DNA from: Hydractinia symbiolongicarpus
Taxonomy: Eukaryota > Cnidaria > Hydrozoa > Anthoathecata > Hydractiniidae
NCBI RefSeq assembly: GCF_029227915.1
Contig: NC_079876.1
Coordinates: 13,952,001 to 14,016,000, forward strand
Reading direction: 5' to 3'
DNA: 64,000 bases
A program made the position numbers and the translations under genes. Below, piece after piece: positions 51,101 through 62,689 of the stretch; within the stretch, counting starts at the first letter, position 1; each line of letters begins with the position of its first letter. The notes below the pieces were generated by a model that saw only the letters and a list, made by a program, of their open reading frames with translations, did no database searches and was not told the origin of the DNA.

Positions 51101-51784
51101 CCACATTCTCTCCAGTCCTTCAGCCTAATTAAGCTTGCTTGCTTTTTCGTGTAGACAAAATAATTTCTGTTCTTTTTTCCTCTAGCTTATGCTGAATACT
51201 TTTATATATTTAGAAGAAAAAGATGTTGTCCATTTAAAATGAAGTTTTTTTTTCAATCGTCTGGTTATATTTGTCATTACATAAGAAACAAAACATAAAC
51301 AAGAAATTAAAAATAACGCATAACAAACCTCCCACTTTTGTTAAAACAGTTATACTGGCTGGTGGACCATACTCATCGGTTTTTTCAGAAACTTCGATTT
51401 TATATTGAATATTTGGCAACAATCCATCTAGAGAGTAACTACGTGTAGATGTGTCTGTTATCTTCTTTATAGTTACATTAACCACATCACCCATTTGATA
51501 GGAATACTTGACTTGAAATTCAGTAATGTTACCCCTGGTTGAATTGGAAGCTTGCCAGGATAAATCCATTGATTTTGACAGCACATTGCTGGCTGTTAAA
51601 TTGATAACAGCAGATGGAGCTAAAACAATAAACATATAAAAACTTAGATACATGCATTTGCATTTATTTAAGAAAATTAAAAATACCTTACAAAGCAACA
51701 AGCCATACCTATTGCTGACACTTTACATATGGTCGCACAGAAATACCAACATACAATTGTTAGGAGTAAATCTCCTTTATTCAT
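48157..51784 (-). CDS. FN3-TM receptor-like paralogue without phosphatase domain (6 exons, complete)
   Basis: Exons: 51784-51709, 51619-51329, 50699-50409, 50294-50071, 48959-48890, 48374-48157; phases close to 1170 nt, 389 aa. Layout: signal peptide (1-26, ending near KVSAIA), FN3-1 (about 26-122, starts APSAV), FN3-2 (123-219, starts PQAAPT), FN3-3 (220-317, starts PSQPYN), a very hydrophobic TM (about 326-348), then RRR and a 41-residue tail with no phosphatase, ITAM or PDZ motif that I can see. FN3-1, -2 and -3 correspond to FN3-2, -3 and -5 of the adjacent receptor phosphatase (for example VNVTWKPIPKYLQG versus VNVTWSPIPEYLRG), and the membrane-proximal FN3 is split at the same place and phase (224+70 nt versus 230+73 nt). 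It is inferred to be a type I membrane protein produced by tandem duplication with loss of the catalytic half; a decoy or co-receptor role is inference. Confidence 0.88.
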
Positions 51785-53332
51785 AACTGTCTCAAGCTTC
51801 TATAATTAATTCAAATATATTATAATTGCTCAATAAAGAAACACCATACTTCATCATTTAAACTAATTTAAAATGTTATTATGAATTTAGTTATTTTAAG
51901 AAACTGAAATTTTCCAATGCGGTTGTTCTACTGCAACAGAGTTACCTTGAATGCAATGAATACATATTCTCTGATGTTAAACAGAAAAAAAAACAATGCT
52001 AATTTTCCTTGGAATAGTAATGAAAAAATACCTAAAAAATTTATAATAAAATCAACAGAAACCAGGGTTCGAATTAGAAATAGAAAGTCAGTTTGCAAAA
52101 ATTTGCTGACTGCAGAAAAGAAAACCTCTATGTAATTGCCTGAGAGCACTGTAAGTCACTTGACATTGATCCTTTGATAATTATTTTGTTGCAGCCACCA
52201 TTTTAGAAATAGCTGAAACAAATGATTGATAAAGAAATAGGATTTGCAATTTTATTATTACCCTTGTAAAGTAATTCGCAATTGCGGCATTTCGATTTGC
52301 AAATCGTGACTTGCAAATTGTGACCTGCTAATTCTAACCCTAAAAACATGAATCATCCTTTTAAACAAACATTTTAAGCTTTACAAATTACTGTGAACAC
52401 CATTTCTTTAACATATTTTTACTTTCCCACACAGGTCCAAACTTGCCTAATTATTATTAGGAATTGTTTCTTTTTTATTGTAAACTGTGAGGTATTACAA
52501 ATGATTATATATTTAGAAATGTTTGTTGAAAATCAACAACAACAACAAAAATGTAGATAATGTCACTCATACCTGAGAAATTTAACATTATTGGAATGCA
52601 GTATTTTTAAAAAGGAATACAGTATACCACAATACATCCATTAAGGATACCCATGCACCCACTACTTGGGATACTATATAACTTAATAGCTTTTACACAT
52701 TTCCTGAATTAAATGATATTTTTTAAAAAACTATTAAATTAAGTAGCTGTTTCAATTAACTGAACTATTACAAATTCAAGCAAAATATTAAAACATCTAA
52801 AAGTTTGAAAGTGAAAGTTATATAAAATGATGTAAAAATCAAGAATTATACTTACGAGTTAAAGATTTAAAAAAGAGTTAAAATTTAAATTGCAACTTTT
52901 TTTTGTTACTGTGAATTCTAACCCTTCTTAAATAAATTATTCAAATTTTTATTTAAATATCATTTCCATTGCATTTCTTTTTTTACTAGAAAAACTTTAT
53001 AGCTGCAGTATGACATCTGTTTGTGTTTCTGTTCCTGTGGCATAACCCCTAATGAACTTTAATAATCTCACAAGCTCAGACTTTCGATTCAATCATTATC
53101 TAAGTACCTAATCACACTTGCCTTTTAATAATGTTTACATTTTAAACTGTAGCTGAGTTTTGCTTTCAAACATGGTTTTTACATGAAAATTAAAGTCAAT
53201 GAAAATGTATGTTTGATGTGTAACATCATGTAGAAACCACAGGGTGTGTTTAAAAGCACTTCTTTTTTAAAAAAACAGTGTCTATGATGTCAAAAAATCA
53301 GGACATCTGAAAGTAAAACTACAAATTTTATT

Positions 53333-53363
<31 letters not shown>

Positions 53364-54209
53364 TTCAAATTAAACAAGTATGACAACAAAGACTAGGCAA
53401 CAATTTCACAAATTATAGAATTCATTAAACCCATTTGTATGCAAAGATTTTTATTTCAAATTGTAGTTCAAGCATCTCTAAAATAACAACAGACAAGTGT
53501 CAGCTTACAAAATTGTTCTGACGTTTTAAGCGTCAACCACAAAAGATAACTGATGTTTGTTTGACAAGTAATTTCCTTTGCGTAATAGTCATTTCAAGTT
53601 TCATAAATGACGATGTTCAGAACAATGCTTAGAAAATTGGCAAAACACATAAATTAATATGGCTTCAACACGTTTGAAATGATAACACAATAAAATTTTG
53701 GAATTAGAACTGCTACTATAAATACATCACTGTTTGATAAACTTGGCACTCACTTCCATGCATATGCAAATCTTACAGCTGACATTTCAAGTTAAAAACC
53801 TGATTTATCTTGTTGTTGTGTGTTTACAACAAAAAATCACATACCTGTGAGAGAATTAAGTCAAACAAGGCAATCTTAATTCTGTTTCTACACTGTAAAA
53901 TTAAAAAAGGGTTGGTAGTTCAGAGAAATATCCAAAACATAAAATTTAGCTGGAAGTATAGGGAAAAATGTACAATGTTAAATGTAAAATGTTAAAAAAT
54001 CCACCTAGAATTTACAATCGGCATTATTATAATTTATGCATTGATAAAAAGTGCTAAAATATATTTTAATTTAATTAAATGATGTTTTTTTCTACTGTGG
54101 TTAAATTAAAGTATTATAAAAAATAATTATATATTTTTTACATTTGAATTTATATTTTTACTCCATATTATTGGATATTATTTTATATTTTGTGTTCGTT
54201 TTAAATATA
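51785..54209. other. No gene recognised; upstream of the FN3 receptor-like gene
   Basis: AT-rich. A possible inverted-repeat element spans about 52063-52344 (AGGGTTCGAATTAG and CTAATTCTAACCCT). No exon recognised. Confidence 0.4.
53328..53366. repeat. (TTTA)n microsatellite
   Basis: About nine TTTA units; may be the tail of an old retroelement. Confidence 0.9.
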
Positions 54210-57200
54210 ATTCCGTGCTTAGCTCTCGTTGAGGTCGGACGTGTCTAAAACGCTCCGGTCTTGGCGCGCTAAGTCGAAGAAAGAAAAAAGAAGACTAAAG
54301 CTTGAAGAGCTCCTGCTTTGACAGCTAAGTCCTTTTTGATTTATTATATACTGTACTGCCTTCTTTACTTCATTTATATCTTTTCATTTCTTTAATTTGT
54401 TGTTTTGTAAGTTTTTTTAAATTATTGTTTTTGTTAATAAATTGTTTTTATCCCAGTCAGTTTTTTATCCATCTATCATCTAATATGGTAGCTTTGCTGT
54501 GTTGTGGGTTCCTGCTGCTCCTTCTGTGTAACATCGTAAGGAAATGGGCTTGCCTCAGATCCTTCAAACATAGTTTTGGAAGAGCACATAACCGTAGAAT
54601 GATCTCTCTACGACTTAAAAATAACTTTACTCAGGTAGGAAACCCCACATTTACGCTAAAAATGATTTTTGTGTTCGTTGTATTTTTGAGCAATACAAAA
54701 CCTTCGTTCAAAAGTAGCTCACCCAACAACAACGAAATGAGTCGACTAGATAGGAGTTTCTTTTCTATCTCTTCACTTGATGCCTGCAATAGAGTTTCTG
54801 AAAGCCAGCTCACTCTTCAATTAAAATTAATGGCTTTATCAAAACTTAAGCCAAGCAGGCACAAGTATTTCTATTTTTTAATCCTCTTGTCAGGGGACAT
54901 CTGCCTCAACCCAGGTCCTGTTAAGTATCCCTGTTCTTCATGCTTAAAACCTGTGGCAAAAACACACAAAGCACTTTCTTGTGACAAGTGTGGATTATGG
55001 GCTCATAAAAAATGTGAGCGTATTTCTGATAAAAAATATCAACAATTTATGAAGACTCCTGAAGATAAACTGTTTTTCGTTTGCAGTCCCTGTCTTTCTC
55101 GTAATTTGCCCTTTGCTAATGAGGAGTCATTTGGTGACGAAATTCCGGACAACATCAATATTACTATTGATGAAAACTTTGATTTTGAGACAATCAGAAA
55201 TGGGAAGGGCTTAAAAATGGCCCATCTCAACATTAATGGTCTGTCATCCAAACTAGACTATGTTAAACTTCTGCTACATCAAACAAAACTTGATGTATTC
55301 TCCATCTGTGAAACCAAAATTGATGACACCATCACTGACAATGACGTTAAAATTGATGGCTATGTTTGTTATAGGAATGATCGGAATAGACGAGGTGGGG
55401 GTGTTCTAATTTTTGTTAATGAAAACTTGGATAGCCACCTTTTGAAACACCTTTACTTCGAAAATGTTGAATCACTATGGGTGAAAGTGTGCCTGAAAAA
55501 AACTAAACCTATTTACGTGTGTGGGGTTTACAGGCCACCTGGAGGTAGTGATTTGCAGAGTACCGAAAACCTGTGTACTCATTTTAAACAGTGTTTTAAC
55601 AAGCTCCCAGAAGAGAAAGAAGTTTTTATCTTGGGAGATTTTAACTGTAACATGCTTTCAAAATATGCTCTTTCCTCCAAAATAGAGGAATTATGCTCCA
55701 CTCTTTTCCTAAAACAACATATTACGGAGCCAACTCGTGTTACTGAAAATAGTAGCACTCTTATAGACTTGATACTTTCTAACAGTTCTTGTATTTCTAA
55801 AACTGGTGTCATGGATTTAGGCATCAGTGATCACAATTTAGTTTATGTGATCAGAAAATTCAAAAGGCCAAAATTTGAACCTAAAACATGCAAGGTTCGT
55901 AGCTACAAGAACTTCAGTGAAGAGGCTTTTCTGAAGGACCTCAGGAATTTAGACTGGTCATATTTTAATAATTATGATGACCTTGATAAAGCATGTGAGA
56001 AACTGAATAAAAATGTTAAAACAGTGGCTGACAAACATGCCCCTTTCAAAACACATAGATTTTCTGGCCGTGTTGAGGCATGGGTCACTGATGAATTAAT
56101 AATAGCCATCAAAGAAAAAGACTTCTTGAAACGGAAAGCATCAAAAACAAAATCCATCATAGACTGGGAAGCTTTCAAACAAAAAAGGAACCAGGTAATA
56201 GGTCTCAAAAATCGACTCAAAAACGAGTACTATAATGACGTTTTGCAGGACTTTCAAAAACGGCCAAAACAACTTTGGAAAACCCTAAAAAAACTGGTTC
56301 CTGATAAGTCAGGCAATACTACCTCGATAAAACGAGTAGTCCAAAACGATGGTACAGAAACTTCTCACCCAAAAGAAATTTCCAACACATTCAATTCATT
56401 TTTTGTCAGTGTTGGTGCCAAACTAGCCTCTAAATTTTCTTCTGACACTACTAATGTTAATCCACCTGTTAGCGGACACGATTTTCGGTGGGCTCGTATT
56501 GAGACCAAAAGTGTCGAAAAAATAATTAGATCACTAAAACTTAATAAAGCTACAGGCTTGGACGGAATTGGTTCACGACTGCTAAAAGCAGGTTCGTCAG
56601 TTTTAAGTATTTATTTATCAAGTCTTTTCAACAAATCTTTATTTACTGGTTATGTACCTAAATGTTGGAAGACTAAAAGGGTCTCGCCTATTTTTAAAAG
56701 TGGCAATAAAACAGATCCTACTAATTATCGGCCTATCTCCATTTTGCCAATTCCTATGAAAATTTTTGAAAAGTTAGTGCATGAGCAAATGTCTCATTTT
56801 ATTTCTGAGCACAACTTCCTGAATGACAGACAGTCCGGATTTCGAAAACTCTTTTCCACAGAAACTGCAGTAGTCGATGTCTCTGATTTTATTCTTACTG
56901 AGCTCGACCAACATAACTTTGTTTGTGCTGTGCTCATTGACCTTAAAAAAGCTTTTGACACTGTTGATCATAAAATTTTGTTAAAAAAACTATGGTGTTT
57001 TGGCATCAGAGATGCTGCCTTTGACTGGTTCGAGTCCTACTTAACGGACCGAATGCAGCTGACTCTTGTAAACGACACAGGATCAGATCTGCTTCATGAA
57101 GACGCTTTTGGGGTGCCGCAGGGATCTGTGTTGGGGCCCCTGCTCTTTCTTTTGTATATTGATGACTTAAAATCTGTCATCAATTCAAACTACCACCATC

Positions 57201-58240
57201 TATATGCGGATGATACAATAATTATTTCGTCTCATAAAAACTTGGATACCCTTGTCTCCCAGGTCGAGTTAGAACTTTCGCAAGTCGACCTCTGGCTGAA
57301 TAATAACAAAATGACTATTAATACGGACAAAACTGAAACAATCTTTTTCGGCAACCACAGCCAGTTAAAAAAAGTTGAGAACAAAACTATCAACTATATG
57401 GGTATTCCTTTGAAGAGGAGCGAAAAAGTTAAATATCTTGGGGTAACATTTGATCAAAAAATGCAATGGGAAAAGCACATTAATGACATAAATAGAAAAA
57501 TACTAATTAAATATTCTAAAATTAGAACCATTGCATCCTGTTTAACACCTCACACCAAAAACCTTTTAATTAATGCACTTGTCATGCCATATTTCAACTA
57601 CTGCTCCTCGGCATGGGCTTGTGCCACCCAAGGTAGATTGGGAAAACTAGAAAAACGATTAAAATGTGTCCGTACCTTTCTTGGGAAAGAGAGGGAATAT
57701 TCAATGAATAATTTACTCATCAAAAACGATGCCATATTAGTTTTCAAAGCCATGAATCACATTGCTCCTGATTACATGCGCTCAAAATTCCTTTTGACAA
57801 AAAACTGTCATAATCATCAAGCAAGAGGAGCTTCAAAAAACAGGTTCACACTTCCCTTGGTCAACACGGAATTTGGCAAAAAAGCCTTCCCATTTAGAGC
57901 TGCAAAAGTGTGGAATAATCTTCCAGACCAAGTGACCTGTGATGGAAGTCTGCTTTCGTTTAAGACTTCCATCTCGAATGTATTTGGCAAATTCTAATGG
58001 AGATCACTTTTGAATTTTTTAATTTTTGTTTTTTATTCTTTTTCTTTTCAATTTTCACAGATTATAAATGTTACTATGTTTGATTGAGCTGAGGCAGTCT
58101 AAGGTTTATCATTTTTTTTTTTTTTTTTGTTTCTTTTTTGTTCTAGTGGCCCCCAGTGGAAACAATCCACTAACTATAGGTTTTTGTGATTTTCTGGGCT
58201 AGCCACTTTAAATATTTATTATTATTATTATTATTATAAT
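54210..58240 (+). mobile_element. CR1-like non-LTR retrotransposon, apparently intact
   Basis: A GC-richer leader begins near 54210. One long ORF (54485-57997) follows, then a 3' UTR of about 240 bp with GGGCTAGCCACTTTAAATAT and a TTATTA microsatellite tail ending near 58240. The lack of frame breaks suggests recent insertion. The 5' boundary and target-site duplication are not confirmed. Confidence 0.85.
54485..57997 (+). CDS. LINE polyprotein: hydrophobic N-terminus, 2A-like motif, PHD finger, APE endonuclease, reverse transcriptase
   Basis: The first ATG is at 54485 (1170 aa); the frame is open upstream but has no earlier ATG. Residues 1-20 are hydrophobic (LLCCGFLLLLLC). A 2A-like SGDICLNPGP ends at about residue 145 (54896-54919). 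A PHD-type Cys/His finger follows (about 150-203, CSSC, CDKC, AHKKC, CSPC). The APE endonuclease (about 241-460) shows HLNINGL, ETKID, GDFNCN and SDHNLV. The reverse transcriptase shows TGLDGI, NYRPISILP, GFRK, DLKKAFDTVDH, GVPQGSVLGPLLF and YADD (57203-57214). The enzyme nicks target DNA and primes reverse transcription there. The domain order fits CR1/L2-clade elements of marine invertebrates. No frameshift or stop is present. Confidence 0.9.
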   Translation: MVALLCCGFLLLLLCNIVRKWACLRSFKHSFGRAHNRRMISLRLKNNFTQVGNPTFTLKMIFVFVVFLSNTKPSFKSSSPNNNEMSRLDRSFFSISSLDACNRVSESQLTLQLKLMALSKLKPSRHKYFYFLILLSGDICLNPGPVKYPCSSCLKPVAKTHKALSCDKCGLWAHKKCERISDKKYQQFMKTPEDKLFFVCSPCLSRNLPFANEESFGDEIPDNINITIDENFDFETIRNGKGLKMAHLNINGLSSKLDYVKLLLHQTKLDVFSICETKIDDTITDNDVKIDGYVCYRNDRNRRGGGVLIFVNENLDSHLLKHLYFENVESLWVKVCLKKTKPIYVCGVYRPPGGSDLQSTENLCTHFKQCFNKLPEEKEVFILGDFNCNMLSKYALSSKIEELCSTLFLKQHITEPTRVTENSSTLIDLILSNSSCISKTGVMDLGISDHNLVYVIRKFKRPKFEPKTCKVRSYKNFSEEAFLKDLRNLDWSYFNNYDDLDKACEKLNKNVKTVADKHAPFKTHRFSGRVEAWVTDELIIAIKEKDFLKRKASKTKSIIDWEAFKQKRNQVIGLKNRLKNEYYNDVLQDFQKRPKQLWKTLKKLVPDKSGNTTSIKRVVQNDGTETSHPKEISNTFNSFFVSVGAKLASKFSSDTTNVNPPVSGHDFRWARIETKSVEKIIRSLKLNKATGLDGIGSRLLKAGSSVLSIYLSSLFNKSLFTGYVPKCWKTKRVSPIFKSGNKTDPTNYRPISILPIPMKIFEKLVHEQMSHFISEHNFLNDRQSGFRKLFSTETAVVDVSDFILTELDQHNFVCAVLIDLKKAFDTVDHKILLKKLWCFGIRDAAFDWFESYLTDRMQLTLVNDTGSDLLHEDAFGVPQGSVLGPLLFLLYIDDLKSVINSNYHHLYADDTIIISSHKNLDTLVSQVELELSQVDLWLNNNKMTINTDKTETIFFGNHSQLKKVENKTINYMGIPLKRSEKVKYLGVTFDQKMQWEKHINDINRKILIKYSKIRTIASCLTPHTKNLLINALVMPYFNYCSSAWACATQGRLGKLEKRLKCVRTFLGKEREYSMNNLLIKNDAILVFKAMNHIAPDYMRSKFLLTKNCHNHQARGASKNRFTLPLVNTEFGKKAFPFRAAKVWNNLPDQVTCDGSLLSFKTSISNVFGKF

Positions 58241-59275
58241 CTTTGTAGATAAGGCGACTCTTAATTAGTTGTTCTAGGTTTTATTCTAATTTTCATGAAA
58301 AAAATAATAATATGAAGCAAAAAATTCTAATCACAAAAATAACAAAAAGAGACCATGGAAAGCAAAAAATCGCTGTAGATTGTTTAAAACAATCAAAAAG
58401 CAATTGTTGAAAACGAAAAGATCATGGTAGAATCATCAAGAAACATCAACCTTTTCAAGAAACGAGAAACTCAATTTGTTTGTATGAAACAGTTAGTATT
58501 TTAAAGTGAAGACAAGATCTAGAACTGCTACCACCACATTTTTCCTATCCATCATTACAAGAAGTAACACAGTTTTCATCTCTCTATTTTGGCCCCCAAA
58601 TCAAATGTCCCCAAAATCCGTATGCAAATGTCTAAATTGACCTGTATTAGCCCCTGTTTGTATCCACATTGTTTCAAATTGCTTCACGATAGTTTCAGGA
58701 ACGATCTGTAAATGATTTTAAAAAATGATGATATGATCGTATAAAATGTAAAACAATGGTGGAGACAGTCCCTTACTGACGTGAAGTAGGAAAATGACAT
58801 TTCATTACAGTAAATTTTTGCTGACACTATTATTGGGTTGTGCAATGAATTAATCATCATATTAACACATTGTAAAACTTTCTTTTAAGTACTCTAAGTT
58901 ATGATAATGTTATTAATGTTATCTATCAACTAGAAGATATATCAGTTATCTCAGGCCACCTACAGTTAGTGAAACTAAAATAACCTGAAAACCCACAAAT
59001 TTTACCATTGTATATCGCATCAAAAAGTGGGCCAGGATGAAAGTTCCTTCTCACAAGACATAGCAGCCATCAAGAAGAAGTTCTGTTGAGAACTCTATTA
59101 TCGAGTCTTTTGTACAGTTTTGATTTTGTGGAACTGTGTCTGTGTTAGGCATTTTTAAAACTTAAGTCTGATTTCTTACCAAGGAACTTTTTTAAAAATT
59201 TTTAGTCAGGTGTCCACTTATGGCCTTTAGTTTGATTTGGCTTATTTTGGTTTGGCTTAGCTCTTTATCCTATTT
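58241..59275. other. No gene recognised
   Basis: AT-rich sequence between two retroelements; no exon recognised. Confidence 0.45.
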
Positions 59276-59645
59276 TGTTGCGCCGTAGATTAGTGGTTAT
59301 AACTCTCGTACTCTGTGCGGGAGACCGGGTTTCGACTTCTCCTCTTGACCGTGATTCAACATGGGCGAGTGAATGTTACCTTAGCCCCGGGTTAACCCAA
59401 GCCATGTGAGGGAAATTGGGGAGATGGCACACACTGTGTGGGCTGTTGGATGTTGTCTAGTAGAGCACGGGTCATAATTGGGTCTGCGTAGCTCAAAATG
59501 AGCATTAAATACTCTAGGACTTTCCATCTAAGCCATGGCCCCTCCTGGAAATAATAGACAGGTATATCCCTAGATATTTGTGAGGCTAGCCATGTAAAAT
59601 ATGCACATCTATCTATTTATCTGTCTGTCTGTCTGTCTGTCTGTA
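59276..59645 (+). mobile_element. tRNA-derived SINE with LINE-like 3' tail
   Basis: The tRNA-like head (TAGATTAGTGGTTATAACT as box A region, GGTTTCGACTTC as box B-like) is followed by a central block with CATGTGAGGGAAATTGGG. The 3' part (TGGCCCC, TGGAAATAAT, GAGGCTAGCCATGTAAAATA) matches the end of the LINE at 58.2 kb. The tail is a TCTA/TGTC microsatellite. It is probably mobilised by that LINE type. Confidence 0.75.
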
Positions 59646-59750
59646 GCGTATACCGTCTTAATTCCGTAATTTCACCTTTCTCAGTAATGATGACTTTGCT
59701 ATGACATAATATCCTGAGCCTTACGTCCATGGTGTACCATATTACCAATT

Positions 59751-60026
59751 TCACCAGCACCGAAACTTGTGCACTTTACAGAAGAGACGGCCTAAACATC
59801 GCTGGGGTAGATCACACATGAGTAAATTTTTGAGCCGTTGGGTATGACATTTTAATCTATTGTTATCTTTGTAATCATTCATTACATCACGGAACATGAC
59901 GCACATCACCATGGTAATAGGACGTTTTTGACGGTTCCTTTTTCGCTCGACCCTGATCAAACGCCCACCTTGTTCACTGGCATTTTGGCAAGGTTGTTTT
60001 AAGGGATGGCTTATAGTCAAAACCAT
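59751..60026 (-). other. Unassigned open frame
   Basis: An 85-91 codon minus-strand frame rich in basic residues (for example RVERKRNRQKRP). No domain, splice context or neighbour supports a gene; it may be a fragment of a mobile element. Confidence 0.15.
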
Positions 60027-60095
60027 GAAGTTATTTGGTGAGCGGATTTGGTGAGCGGAGTTGCCAGATCGTTGCTAGAGCTGTTTGTTTAGATA

Positions 60096-61436
60096 CAGTA
60101 CTGAAAAAAGGTTGTTTAACATCGCGCTTCGCGTATCGCGACGGTATTCTCGAATCACGATAGATGTTTTTTTACTTTAAAATTGTATCGAAAGGGCTTC
60201 ACGATGCATCCGTCTCAATGTCATTCTCGAAGCTATCGAAGCCATTAACACTTTTTCATAATAGAACTATTTTAAAAATAAGAATTATTCAACAATGATC
60301 GCGGATGTTTAAATATAACTATACTTCCTTTGTGTTATATTTTTTGTTTAACTTATGCATAACACTCTAGGGTATACAGCTAGCGTTAATCTTTCTTTTT
60401 TAGATCACATTTTAAAAATTTAAGAACTAAGAACGGCGATAGAAAAGCAGCGATAGAAAAGTTTTTTGAGATCGCATTTTAAAAGTTCAAGATCGAGGAA
60501 CGGCGATAGAAAAGTTTTTTTAGATCGCTTTTTTAAAGTTTAAGGACAAAAAGCGGCGATAGAAAAGTTTTTTGAGATCGCATTTCAAAAACTTAAAAAC
60601 GAAGAACGGTGATAGAAAAGTTTTTTTATATCGTATTTTAAAAGTTTAAGAACGAGGAATGGCGATAGAAAAGCTTTTTTAGATCGCATTTTAAAAGTTT
60701 AAGAACAAAAAGCGATGATAGAAATGATTTTTTAGATCGCGTTTTAAAAACTTAAAAACGAAGAACGGCTATAGAAAAGTTTTTTTAGATCGCCTTTTAA
60801 AAAATTAAGAACGAAATGCGGTGATAAAAATGCTTTTTTAAATCGCATTTTAAAAATTTAAGAATGAAGAACGGCGATAGAAAAGTTTTTTGTATCGCAT
60901 TTTAAAAGTTTAAGAACGAAATGCAGCAACAGAAAAGTTTTTTGATATAGCATTTTAAAAGTTTAAGAAGGAAGAACGGTGATAGAAAAGCTTCGTTAGA
61001 TCGCATTTCAAAAGTTTAATAACGAAAAGCGGCGTTAGAAAAGTTTGTTTAGATTGCATTTAAAAAATTTGAAAACGAAAAGCAGCGATAGAAAAAAACA
61101 TTAAAAAAGTAATGCGCTAGAATTTAATGCATACGAAAGTTAAAAATTTTCTTATAATATACACTTATTTGAAATAAAAAAAGATAAAGCAGAGATGTGT
61201 TTGAAATAAAAAAAAAAATTTCTCTTTATTCCCATTAAAAAAACTTTCTCTTTATTCTCATTATCACCTACCGTCGCGACACATAGAGACGGATTTTGTT
61301 ACGATACTAGATTCTCGATAGATCGTGACAATTTATTTTAATTGTTTCTTATTATTATAAATGTGGTACATCGCGTATCGAGGGAGTCCGTTCACGTTAC
61401 GCGCTCGATATGTTAAACAACGTTTTTCCAGTACTG
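60096..61436. mobile_element. Non-autonomous inverted-repeat DNA transposon (1.34 kb)
   Basis: The ends CAGTACTGAAAAAAGGTTGT and the inverted CAGTACTGGAAAAACGTTGT continue as matching TTTAACAT. Similarity then fades through GCG-rich sequence. Both sides are flanked by TA (60094-60095 and 61437-61438), the target typical of Tc1/mariner elements. There is no transposase ORF; the interior is mostly a minisatellite. Confidence 0.75.
60403..61097. repeat. About 55-bp minisatellite, about 12 units
   Basis: Units contain AGATCGCATTTTAAAAGTTT, then AAGAACGAAGAACGGCGATA and GAAAAGTTTTTT. Copies differ at scattered positions. The array lies wholly inside the inverted-repeat element. Confidence 0.9.
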
Positions 61437-62305
61437 TAATCACTTAATTAGGACGGTATATACGCTATAAAGATTCATAAATAATAATAATTGTCTCCAA
61501 AACCAAAGATATTTTGCTATTTTCTAAAAACAGAGACAGAAACCTTCCCAGAAATAGACAACAATAATAATCAAGATTTAACATTATGAACTCACTTATG
61601 CCAATATAAGGGGAGAGAGGGGGGGGCAAAATTCTCTTTCTGACAAGATAATATCCTGCTTCTAGAGACAATACTAAACTGTAAAGCAAAATAAAAATAT
61701 TAAACATCAGGTTGTTCACAGAAATGTATCATAAACCTAGATCTTGATTTGAAAGGCAAAGAGCTGGGTACAGAGACTACGTGATGAGTACTATACTATT
61801 GTGGCTCGCTTTTGCTCTGCCCACTTTCGGATTTCAACTTATTAATCAACGGTCTAACTTTGTTTAATAAATTCAAATGCTACCTTTTTGTAAATACAAG
61901 GTAAAGCTGACCACGTTATATTCGATTCTAAGAATGTTACGGCGCCGGTGTTAAACATTGGTGGCGCGAAAAAAAAATCAGAAAGCAATAACAAACACAC
62001 GTTCGTCACGTTTGGATACTGTCCCACTGTCTGTGTAAATGTTCTTATAGTGTTTTCGTTTATTTTTTGTATTTTATTACTACTACTATTTTGCTAATTA
62101 ATAATAAGTTAGATACAATGGCCAAAACTCTAGAGCTTGTTCAAGTGTCTCAAAGATATAATTATAAATGCAATTTCTGAAAATAAGACTTCTGTCCCTC
62201 GTAATTATTGTAAATTTTCTAATATTCAGGCCTAGTTATTACTGTTACTTGTTATTATTATGTTTGCTATATTATATATTAGTTGAAATTATGATTTATC
62301 TCCAG
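61437..62305. other. No gene recognised
   Basis: AT-rich sequence; no exon or RNA gene recognised. Confidence 0.45.
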
Positions 62306-62400
62306 TACGGCAAACTAGACAAGGGTATCCACTCACTGTAAAACGGCAAAAAAAGCTTAGGGATCTTGTAGGTGGTACCAAGATTTCAGGTATAATTCGG
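62306..62400 (+). CDS. Tentative orphan exon
   Basis: A 95-nt segment lies between an acceptor (tccag ending 62305) and a strong donor (gtaagt at 62401). One frame is open throughout and reads like RQGYPLTVKRQKKLRDLVGG. No family recognised and no partner exon found. Confidence 0.2.
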
Positions 62401-62689
62401 GTAAGTTCAGGAATTATCACCAAAAAGCACAAATCTTATTTAAAAAAGTTGCCAAGCTTGCCCCCATATAAATATAAGTGTTTTCAGTAAGTTGGCATCT
62501 TTGTCAAATTGATTGTTAAACTTCTGACCTCTTCCCTTTCCACATTAACAACATGGTATTTTTGACTTTGTATCATAATGTACTAGCATATACTGCTAAT
62601 ATGTGATTATCTAAACAGCTTATGGTGATGTTATGTAGCATAACTTTTCTGTTTATTCAGTTAAATGCGTTGTCTGGTTCAACCAGAAG

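Noticed and set aside
54631-56971. Minus-strand frames inside the LINE
   Set aside because: Antisense shadows of the PHD-EN-RT ORF.
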